This document shows, in pieces, positions 57,902-64,000 of a stretch of 64,000 nt of DNA. Position 1 is the stretch's first letter. Each line of letters begins with the position of its first letter. The translations under genes were made by a program, and so were the position numbers. Source of the stretch: Kitasatospora sp. MAA19. Its GTDB lineage: Bacteria > Actinomycetota > Actinomycetes > Streptomycetales > Streptomycetaceae. The notes under the pieces were generated by a model. The model had not been told where the DNA came from. It worked only from the letters and a program-made list of their open reading frames with translations, and made no database searches. The DNA lies in the NCBI RefSeq assembly GCF_029894125.1, contig NZ_JARXYZ010000007.1, positions 230,453 through 294,452 of the forward strand, given 5' to 3'.

Positions 57902-57947
57902 CCGGCTGAGCCTCTTCCGGGCCGGGGCCGGTCCGTGAAGGCGCTCC

Positions 57948-57981
57948 CAGGGGCCTGCCACCGTACGGTGGCAGGCCCCTG
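57948..57981 (+). terminator. Terminator after the SPFH gene
   Basis: A 34-bp perfect palindrome (two 17-nt arms meeting at 57964/57965), which folds to a 15-bp stem with a GTAC loop, about 47 bp past the stop codon. Confidence 0.85.
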
Positions 57982-58078
57982 GTGCTGTGGCGTACGTCCC
58001 GAATCGTGGGCGGCCCTGGTCCGGCCGGTCGGCCGTCCGGCATGATCCCCCGGACAGGACCGAGAGGAGAGGTGACCC

Positions 58079-58837
58079 ATGACGCTCTGGGAAGCGATCG
58101 CCGTCCTGGTGGCGGGCGTCGGCGCCGGGATGATCAACGTGATCGTCGGCTCCGGCACGCTGATCACGTTCCCGGTGCTGCTCGCCGTCGGCCTTCCACC
58201 GGTCACCGCCAACGTCTCCAACTCCTTCGGCCTGGTGCCCGGTTCGCTCAGCGGCGTGATCGGCTACCGCCGCGAGCTGGCCGGGCAGGGGCGTCGACTG
58301 CTGCGCCTGGGCACCGCCTCGTTGCTGGGCGGACTGGTCGGGGCGCTGCTGCTGATCAGGCTGCCGAGCGGCGCCTTCGACGCGATCGTCCCGGTGCTGA
58401 TCCTGCTCGCCCTCGTCCTGGTGGTGGTCCAGCCCCGGGTCGCCAAGGCGGTCGCCGCCCGCCGCCGCCCCGACGGGGACCCGGACGGCAGCTGGGTGCT
58501 GCTCGTCGGGGTCTTCCTCACCGGCATCTACGGCGGCTACTTCGGCGCCGCGCAGGGCGTCCTGCTGATGGCGCTCATGGGCATGCTGCTCCAGGAGGAC
58601 CTGCAGCGGATCAACGCCGTGAAGAACGCCCTGGCGATGATCGTCAACAGCGTCGCCGCGCTCTTCTTCCTGTTCACCTCCACCGTCGACTGGGCGGCCG
58701 CCGGGCTGATCGCGGCCGGCTCGCTGGTCGGTGGCATGGTCGGGGCCAAGGTCGGCCGCCGCCTCCCGCCGACCGCGCTGCGCGGGATCATCGTGGTGGT
58801 CGGTCTCGTCGCCGTCACCAAGCTGCTGATGAGCTGA
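58079..58837 (+). CDS. TSUP-family (TauE/SafE) permease
   Basis: 252 residues with about eight helices and the duplicated TSUP motif: GAGMINVIVGSGTLITFPVLLAVGLPPVTANVSN in the first half and GIYGGYFGAAQGVLL with RINAVKN in the second. The family exports sulfite, sulfoacetate and related organosulfur anions; the exact ion cannot be read. GAGGAGGTGA lies 5-6 nt before the ATG, the strongest ribosome site in this part of the window. Upstream is the SPFH terminator. Confidence 0.92.
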   Translation: MTLWEAIAVLVAGVGAGMINVIVGSGTLITFPVLLAVGLPPVTANVSNSFGLVPGSLSGVIGYRRELAGQGRRLLRLGTASLLGGLVGALLLIRLPSGAFDAIVPVLILLALVLVVVQPRVAKAVAARRRPDGDPDGSWVLLVGVFLTGIYGGYFGAAQGVLLMALMGMLLQEDLQRINAVKNALAMIVNSVAALFFLFTSTVDWAAAGLIAAGSLVGGMVGAKVGRRLPPTALRGIIVVVGLVAVTKLLMS

Positions 58838-58949
58838 GCATCCGTCAGGAGGTGGTCCGCGCGGGGCTGTGTCGCCCGCTGCGGGCGGCCCCGGCTCGGT
58901 ATGTTCCTCGGGGTACAGGCCTGACCGGACGACGAACGGAAGCGCTTCG

Positions 58950-59255
58950 ATGAGCAGCAGGGCACGGCTGAGCGAGGACGAGATCACGGCGGCCCTGGCG
59001 GCGCTGCCGCAGTGGACCCGGGAGGGCGACAGCATCGCCCGCAGTGCCGCCGCCCCCGACTTCCCGGCGGCGATCCGGGTGGTCGTCGCCGTCGCCGAGC
59101 GGGCCGAGGCGCTCGACCACCACCCCGACATCGACATCCGCTGGCGCAACCTGCGCTTCGTCCTCTCCACCCACAGCGCGGGCGGGCTCACCGGCCTGGA
59201 CTTCGGCCTGGCCGCCCGGATCGACGAGGCGCTGCGCGCCGAGTCCGCGGGCTGA
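58950..59255 (+). CDS. 4a-hydroxytetrahydrobiopterin dehydratase (PCD/DCoH family)
   Basis: 101 residues, standard length. HHPDIDIRWRNLRFVLSTHSAGGLTGLD contains the catalytic histidine pair and the PCD signature (H-H-P-x5-W). The enzyme recycles the pterin cofactor of aromatic amino acid hydroxylases; bacterial members may also serve in molybdopterin metabolism. No hydroxylase gene is nearby. GGAAGC precedes the ATG weakly. Confidence 0.9.
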   Translation: MSSRARLSEDEITAALAALPQWTREGDSIARSAAAPDFPAAIRVVVAVAERAEALDHHPDIDIRWRNLRFVLSTHSAGGLTGLDFGLAARIDEALRAESAG

Positions 59256-59349
59256 GCTGCGGGCCGACCGAGGCCGGGGTGGCGCGCTCCGACGGGCGTG
59301 AGATGCTGACTGCCGCACATTGGCAGGCGGCTCGGGAGGGACGGAACGG

Positions 59350-61341
59350 ATGGCGCAGGAGCCCTTCGGAGACGCCCAGCAGCAGCCGTGGTACCCCCAG
59401 GGCCAGCACGGCCAGCACGGCCAGCAGGTCTGGTTGGGCGGCGGGTACCACGAGGCGCAGTCGCAGTCGGAGCCGCAGCAGCCGCAGCAGTTGTCGCAGC
59501 AGGAGTACTGGCAGACGACGGCGGGCTACGGCCAGAGCGCGTACGGGGACGGCGGGTACGGGCAGACCCTGCAGTACGGGCAGGGCGAGTACGGCCAGAC
59601 CGGGTACGTGCAGGGCGGCCATGTCCAGGGCGGCTACGCCGAGGAGCAGCACCGGGCGTACCACCAGTACCCGGAGCAGTTCGCGGACCAGTCCGCGGAG
59701 CAGTTCGCGGCCTACGGGCAGCAGCCGTACGAGCCGTACGCCGTCCCGCAGCAGCCCGCGGGGGAGGGGCTGTACGTTCCGGCGGGGGCGGAGTACTCGG
59801 CCGACGGGTACGTGCACATCGAGGACGCGGAGCCCGTTGCGGCGGAACCGCCCACGGAGTCCGAGCCGGAGCCGGAGGCCGAACCCGTCGCGTCGTCGCG
59901 GGCCGCCGCCCGGCGGGGTGGCTCCCCCAAGGCCGGTTCCTCGAAGGCCAACTCCTCGAAGGTCGGTTCCTCGCAGGCCGGCTCCTCGCTCTCGGCCAAG
60001 GCCCGGGCCGCCGCCGGAGCCGTGCTCTCCGGCGAGCACGTGCCCAGTCGGCGGACCCTGCTGGTGCGCACCGGTGCCGGGGTGGCCGCGTTGGGCGTGC
60101 TGATCACGGCCGGTCTGATGGTCGGTGCCGAGGGCGGCGGGACGGCGGCCGCCGACAGCGGTGGGGAGCCGGGTTTCGCCGTCGCGCACACCAGGGTCTG
60201 GTCCGCCCAGCCCGCCGCGGCCGGCCAGGCGGGCGACGACACGCTGGTCGGCAGCTGGCTGCTGGCCGACGCGGTGGTCCGGGCCGACGCCGCCGGCGTG
60301 CGCGCCTACGACCTGGCGGCGGGCAAGCCCGTCTGGTCGGTCGAGCCGCCGGCCGCCGGGGCCGTCCCGTGCGGGCTGTCGGCGGGTGTGAACCAGGCCG
60401 GGCTGGGCGCGGTGCTGTTCCGGGCCCAGGCCGACCCGAAGAGCCCGTGCACCCTGGTCGCCGCGGTGGACACCAAGACCGGCAAGACCGCGTGGACGAA
60501 GACCGTCTCGGATACCAAGGGCGCCTACGGCGCGCGGATCGGCGTCACCGAGGACAAGGTGATCGCGGTCGGCGACGACCGGGCCGTCGCCTGGGAGGCC
60601 GCGGACGGCAAGGACGTCTGGCAGTACACCGGGCAGGGCAAGTTCTGCACGCTGTCCGGCGGCGTCACCGGCAAGACCGTGCTGGTCGCCTCCTCCTGCG
60701 CCGACTCGACCCCCACCGACCAGGCCGTCGCACTGAACACGGCGGACGGCAAGGTCGCCTGGTGGCGCGGCCTGAACAACCGGCCGAAGACGGTGACCGT
60801 CCTCTCCGCCGAGCCCTCCGTCGTCCTCACCACGGGCGAGAAGCCCGCGGACGACCGGGTGTTCGCCTGGGGAGCGGGCGGCGACCCGGCCGCCGAGATC
60901 CCGGTGGTCGGCGACGGCGGCCGGTTGGACGTCGGCCACGGCACGTTCTCGGCCACTCCCGAGGTGTTCTTCCGGGACCGCACGATGGTCACCACGCTCG
61001 TCCCGGCGAACGGCGGCGGACCGGTCGTGGCGGTCGGTTACGACCTCGACACCGGCAAGCAGCGCTGGAAGGCGCCGACCGCCGCCAAGGGCACCGTCCG
61101 GGCGGTCGGCGTCGACGGCGGCGCGCTGGTGCTCGCCGCCGACGAACGCCGCGACCAGCCCGCCCGCCTCAGCCGGTTCCCGCTGGCCGGTGGGCAGGAG
61201 GCGACCGGCGGAAACTTCCCGCCGGGCACCGGCTCGCTGCTGGTCTCCGGACGGGTGCTGATCGGCGGTGGCCGGGTGGTCGTGATACCCGAGCACTCGG
61301 CCAACTACGGCACGGCGGCGGGCTACCAGGCGAAGGGCTAG
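59350..61341 (+). CDS. Membrane-anchored PQQ-like beta-propeller protein with Q/Y/G-rich cytoplasmic arm
   Basis: 663 residues. Residues 1-130 are Gln/Tyr/Gly-rich low complexity (repeats such as YGQ, GYGQT and QYPEQFAD), about 155-190 acidic, then a Ser/Gly/Lys repeat (SPKAGSSKANSSK...). One transmembrane helix (about 237-258, GAGVAALGVLITAGLMVG) precedes a PQQ-like propeller (about 300-655) with blades of the form GVRAYDLAAGKPVWSVEPP, DTKTGKTAWTK and DLDTGKQRWKAPT. The propeller should be outside and the prion-like arm inside. Several extracytoplasmic Cys may pair. Function unknown; BamB-like propellers often scaffold envelope complexes. GGGAGGG lies about 9 nt before the ATG. Confidence 0.85.
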   Translation: MAQEPFGDAQQQPWYPQGQHGQHGQQVWLGGGYHEAQSQSEPQQPQQLSQQEYWQTTAGYGQSAYGDGGYGQTLQYGQGEYGQTGYVQGGHVQGGYAEEQHRAYHQYPEQFADQSAEQFAAYGQQPYEPYAVPQQPAGEGLYVPAGAEYSADGYVHIEDAEPVAAEPPTESEPEPEAEPVASSRAAARRGGSPKAGSSKANSSKVGSSQAGSSLSAKARAAAGAVLSGEHVPSRRTLLVRTGAGVAALGVLITAGLMVGAEGGGTAAADSGGEPGFAVAHTRVWSAQPAAAGQAGDDTLVGSWLLADAVVRADAAGVRAYDLAAGKPVWSVEPPAAGAVPCGLSAGVNQAGLGAVLFRAQADPKSPCTLVAAVDTKTGKTAWTKTVSDTKGAYGARIGVTEDKVIAVGDDRAVAWEAADGKDVWQYTGQGKFCTLSGGVTGKTVLVASSCADSTPTDQAVALNTADGKVAWWRGLNNRPKTVTVLSAEPSVVLTTGEKPADDRVFAWGAGGDPAAEIPVVGDGGRLDVGHGTFSATPEVFFRDRTMVTTLVPANGGGPVVAVGYDLDTGKQRWKAPTAAKGTVRAVGVDGGALVLAADERRDQPARLSRFPLAGGQEATGGNFPPGTGSLLVSGRVLIGGGRVVVIPEHSANYGTAAGYQAKG

Positions 61342-61365
61342 CCCCGGCCCCGTCGCCCGCGGCCG

Positions 61366-61400
61366 GCCTCGCCGCCCCTGCCAGCCTCGCCGCCCCTGCC
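61366..61400. repeat. 18-bp imperfect direct repeat
   Basis: Two copies of GCCTCGCCGCCCCTGCC with an AG spacer in the gap between the propeller gene and the HNH gene. It looks like simple GC-rich slippage. Confidence 0.5.
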
Positions 61401-61469
61401 CGTCCCGTCGCACGCGTCGCCGGGCTCGCCCGCGGGCCAGCGGGCTCGCCGTCGACTCCGGAGGGCTGC

Positions 61470-62012
61470 TCACGCTGCGGGGAGGGCCGCCGGAGCGGAC
61501 TGGCCCGGAACGGGCGGCAGCCAGTCGGCCAGCTCCCGGGCCTCCGAGCCGCGCAGACCGAGCGCCAGCATCAGGGTGGCCTGCGGCGTCGGCACGAACG
61601 GCCGGCGCAGCAGCTTCATCCCGGCCTGCTCCGGCGTCCGGTCCGCCTTGCGCTGGTTGTCCTCCGCGCACGCGGCCACGGTGTTCAGCCAGCTGTCCTC
61701 CCCACCGCGCGACCTGGGGTGCAGGTGGTCCACCGTGGTGGCCCGCCGCCCGCAGTACGCGCACAGGTGCTGGTCCCGGGCCAGGACACCCCGCCGCGAC
61801 CACGGCGCCTGTTGTCGGAACGGCACCCGTACGTAGCGTTGCAGTCTGATCACCCGCGGCACCGGGACGCTGACGCCCGTCCCCCGGATCGTGCGCAGCG
61901 GATGCGCCTGCTCCACCACCGCCTTGTCCTGGAGCACCAGGACGACGGCGCGCTGGAGCGACACCGTCGTCAGGGGCTCGTAGCTCGCGTTCAGCACCAG
62001 CGTGTTGCGCAC
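61470..62012 (-). CDS. HNH endonuclease
   Basis: 180 residues from a GTG preceded by GGGAAGGG. The N-terminus (RNTLVLNASYEPLTTVSLQRAVVLVLQDKAVV) is that of a widespread actinobacterial HNH family; the HNH/zinc site is CAYCGRRATTVDHLHPRSRGGEDSWLNTVAACAEDNQRKADR, with two CxxC-like pairs and the DH...N...H-type pattern. It is probably a stand-alone nicking or cleaving enzyme; no methyltransferase or phage gene is near. Divergent from tyrS. Confidence 0.9.
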   Translation of the reverse strand: MRNTLVLNASYEPLTTVSLQRAVVLVLQDKAVVEQAHPLRTIRGTGVSVPVPRVIRLQRYVRVPFRQQAPWSRRGVLARDQHLCAYCGRRATTVDHLHPRSRGGEDSWLNTVAACAEDNQRKADRTPEQAGMKLLRRPFVPTPQATLMLALGLRGSEARELADWLPPVPGQSAPAALPAA

Positions 62013-62299
62013 TTGGCACACCCTTCCCGCGGGCGTGCCACGGCGGCACGACCGTCTCCACACACGTCACTGCCGCCGCACGGCGGTGACACCACTCTGA
62101 ACGGGCCCGTAGCCGACGAACAACGGAATTTCCGGTATCGGGGAGGCACCCGGAGGGGACGAGGGAGGAGCCCGGCACGATGCCTCGGGGAAAACCTGCT
62201 GGCCCCGACCGCGTAGGCTCTACCACGCTGGAGTCGTTCCGACCCGGGGCCCGACAGAACCGGGCCGCCACCGGCCGGGCGCCCGATCGAAGGAGAAGC

Positions 62300-63577
62300 G
62301 TGACCGTGACGGACATCGTCGACGAGCTGCAGTGGCGTGGGCTGATCGCCCTGTCCACTGACGAGGACGCACTGCGCAAGGCGTTCGCGGACGGCCCGGT
62401 CACGTTCTATTGCGGCTTCGACCCGACGGCCCCCAGCCTGCACCTCGGCAACCTCGTGCAGATCCTCACCATGCGCCGCATCCAGCAGGCGGGGAACCTC
62501 CCGCTCGGCCTGGTCGGCGGCGCCACCGGCCTGATCGGCGACCCGAAGCCCACCGCCGAGCGTGTCCTCAACGACCCAGCGACGGTGGCCGGCTGGGTCG
62601 AGCGCCTGCGCGGCCAGATCTCGCGCTTCCTCGACTTCGAGGGTCCCTACGCGGCGCGCATGGTGAACAACCTGGACTGGACCTCCGGGATGTCGGCCAT
62701 CAGCCTGCTGCGCGACGTGGGCAAGTACTTCCGCGTCAACAACATGATCGCGAAGGAGGCCGTCGCCCGACGGCTCAACTCCGACGCGGGCATCAGCTAC
62801 ACCGAGTTCAGCTACCAGATCCTGCAGGGCATGGACTACCTGGAGCTGAACCGCCGCTACGGCTGCACCCTGCAGACCGGTGGCAGCGACCAGTGGGGCA
62901 ACCTGACCGCCGGCACGGACCTGATCCGCAAGGCCGACGGCAAGTCCGTCCACGCGCTGGCCACACCGCTGATCGTCAAGGCCGACGGCACCAAGTTCGG
63001 CAAGACCGAGTCCGGCACGGTCTGGCTCGACCCCGAGCTGACCACCCCGTACGCCTTCTACCAGTTCTGGCTGAACGCGGACGACCGGGACGTCCCCAAC
63101 TTCCTGCGGATCTTCAGCTTCCGCTCGAAGGAGGAGATCGAGGAGCTGGAGCGCGAGACCACCGAGCGCCCTGCCGCCCGCCTCGCCCAGCGCGCCCTCG
63201 CCGAGGAGCTCACCACCCTCGTCCACGGCGCCGAGCAGTACGAGCGCGCGGTCGCCGCGTCCAAGGCGCTGTTCGGCCAGGGCGACCTCGCCGACCTGGA
63301 GGCCCCGACCCTGGCCGCCGCCCTGGCCGAGGTCCCGAAGGCCGAGGTGTCCGAACTCCAGCCGGTGGTCGACCTGTTGGTCGCCGTCGGCCTGGCGCCG
63401 AGCCGCTCGGCCGCCCGTCGGACGATCAAGGAGGGCGGCGCGTACCTCAACAACGTCAAGGTGACGGACGAGGAGGCAGTGCCGGCCGAGGCTGACCTGC
63501 TGCACGGCCGCTGGCTCGTACTGCGTCGCGGCAAGCGCAACCTGGCGGCGGCGGAGCTGGTTCCGGCTACGGCGTGA
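62300..63577 (+). CDS. tyrS: Tyrosyl-tRNA synthetase
   Basis: 425 residues, class I synthetase. The HIGH-like motif is SLHLGNLVQ, the tyrosine pocket includes [14 protein letters not shown], and the KMSKS-like loop is [10 protein letters not shown]-terminal S4 RNA-binding domain (about 355-420: [26 protein letters not shown]) is present. GTG start with AGGAG 4-5 nt upstream; a second GTG two codons later is less well placed. No T-box is evident. It ends at a strong terminator directly before the rRNA operon promoters. Confidence 0.97.
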   Translation: MTVTDIVDELQWRGLIALSTDEDALRKAFADGPVTFYCGFDPTAPSLHLGNLVQILTMRRIQQAGNLPLGLVGGATGLIGDPKPTAERVLNDPATVAGWVERLRGQISRFLDFEGPYAARMVNNLDWTSGMSAISLLRDVGKYFRVNNMIAKEAVARRLNSDAGISYTEFSYQILQGMDYLELNRRYGCTLQTGGSDQWGNLTAGTDLIRKADGKSVHALATPLIVKADGTKFGKTESGTVWLDPELTTPYAFYQFWLNADDRDVPNFLRIFSFRSKEEIEELERETTERPAARLAQRALAEELTTLVHGAEQYERAVAASKALFGQGDLADLEAPTLAAALAEVPKAEVSELQPVVDLLVAVGLAPSRSAARRTIKEGGAYLNNVKVTDEEAVPAEADLLHGRWLVLRRGKRNLAAAELVPATA

Positions 63578-63611
63578 CCGAAACACGACGCCGCTGAACT
63601 GCGGCTTCGAC

Positions 63612-63649
63612 CGCCGAGGGCGGGATCCAGCCGGATCCCGCCCTCGGCG
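63612..63649 (+). terminator. Terminator after tyrS
   Basis: Perfect 17-bp stem (63612-63628 with 63633-63649), loop AGCC, then TTTGAC. The T-run is shared with the -35 box of the following rRNA promoter. Confidence 0.9.
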
Positions 63650-63650
63650 T

Positions 63651-63679
63651 TTGACGATGTCGTCCGGGTGGCCTAGTGT
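63651..63679 (+). promoter_or_regulatory. rRNA operon promoter P1
   Basis: TTGACG, 17-bp spacer, TAGTGT, immediately after the tyrS terminator. It is the best sigma-70/HrdB-type promoter in the window and the first of several before the rRNA leader. Confidence 0.8.
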
Positions 63680-63786
63680 TGAACGAGTCGCTGAAGCGGC
63701 CACCCCACTCTGCGAGACCCACTCTCACCTCGACGCCCATTCACTTGGGTCTGTTGGCGTCCCCGTCAACCGTGGTGAATGTGAAT

Positions 63787-63815
63787 TTCGGTAAACATCC
63801 GGAATGCGCTAATGT
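63787..63815 (+). promoter_or_regulatory. rRNA operon second candidate promoter
   Basis: TTCGGT, 17-bp spacer, TAATGT in the AT-rich stretch before the rRNA leader. Streptomyces rRNA operons usually carry three or four tandem promoters, which fits. Confidence 0.55.
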
Positions 63816-63874
63816 GGAGGGCGTTGCGGAAAGCGAACCTGACCAGTTCGGGAAATCGGATGAATGAAACTCCG

Positions 63875-63904
63875 GAAAACGGAGCGGAAAACATCTGGTA
63901 AGCT
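63875..63904 (+). promoter_or_regulatory. rRNA operon third candidate promoter
   Basis: TAAGCT at 63899-63904 with a poor -35 (GAAAAC). A promoter with a good -10 and no recognisable -35 is known at this relative place in Streptomyces rrn leaders. Confidence 0.45.
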
Positions 63905-64000
63905 GGAAACACGAAAGAACGAAGCGCCCGGAGGGCCCGCTGGAAGGCGGTCCGAAGGAAGTGTCCGTTCCTTGAGAACTCAACAGCGTGCCAAAAGTCA
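63905..64000 (+). ncRNA. 5' leader of an rRNA (16S-23S-5S) operon with boxA-like element
   Basis: The stretch ending TTGAGAACTCAACAGCGTG (63972-63990) is the conserved actinobacterial pre-16S leader with a boxA-like antitermination and processing region. The mature 16S gene is not in the window and should start a few hundred bases further on. Confidence 0.82.

Noticed and set aside
61470..62012. Restriction-modification or homing system around the HNH gene
   Set aside because: No methyltransferase, specificity subunit, intron or intein feature is present; the protein belongs to a widespread stand-alone family.
63676..63867. 63-codon frame between the rRNA promoters
   Set aside because: It overlaps conserved promoter and leader DNA of the rRNA operon and has no coding bias.

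Overview
The window is very GC-rich, high-third-position-GC actinobacterial chromosome, almost certainly Streptomycetaceae (Streptomyces or Kitasatospora). Pointers are the B12-dependent ethylmalonyl-CoA pathway genes, frequent GTG/TTG starts, many ATGA/GTGA gene overlaps, many genes whose -10 hexamer sits only 6-8 nt before the start codon (leaderless mRNAs), an SGM_5486-type mini protein, and a crotonyl-CoA carboxylase/reductase that keeps the CO2-binding residues at exactly the numbering published for the Kitasatospora setae enzyme. No insertion sequence, prophage, CRISPR array or tRNA was seen. The left edge cuts ecm and the right edge lies in the 5' leader of an rRNA operon.

Layout. 1-5222 (minus): ethylmalonyl-CoA pathway block (ecm, ccr, a TetR regulator, a tandem-duplicated 3-hydroxyacyl-CoA dehydrogenase), with CAC-N3-GTG palindromes in front of ccr and inside the 3' end of the tetR gene. 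5739-10575: glutamine-synthetase-like ligase, secreted subtilisin-like protease, HipA-like protein, SRPBCC protein. 10777-22143: an exopolysaccharide-type cluster (two GT4 glycosyltransferases, phosphoglycosyl transferase, Wzy/ligase-like polymerase, MurJ-like flippase, NodB deacetylase, Wzz-like protein, BioF2-like GNAT, and a convergent secreted GH26-like hydrolase). 22504-26914: exported protein, ABC-F ATPase preceded by a seven-codon leader ORF, small HTH protein, enoyl-CoA hydratase-like protein. 27095-29524: five-gene Asp23/AmaP envelope-stress operon. 29578-37890: atypical SDR, MerR-thioredoxin operon, SURF1, DEDDh exonuclease-BRCT, Zn alcohol dehydrogenase, DUF485 plus acetate-type symporter, moaA, small Cys/His protein. 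38168-43539 (minus): DUF3099, kptA, tldE, tldD, MBL hydrolase. 43888-49719: fabG-fabI (fatty acid synthesis), a GntR/MFS divergent pair with the SGM_5486 peptide, SixA phosphatase, serB. 49934-57901: twin-FHA ABC-2 transporter, NarL-type two-component system, ABC ATPase, NfeD-SPFH pair. 58079-64000: TSUP exporter, pterin dehydratase, PQQ-propeller membrane protein, HNH nuclease, tyrS, rrn promoters and leader.

Most of the window is core metabolism and cell-envelope biology. The least explained signals are regulatory: the TetR-associated palindrome set near ccr, the leader ORF before the ABC-F gene, the palindrome covering the -10 of the GntR-linked transporter, the 15-bp repeat in the leader of the polysaccharide operon, and a 28-bp triple repeat filling the gap between two convergent genes.
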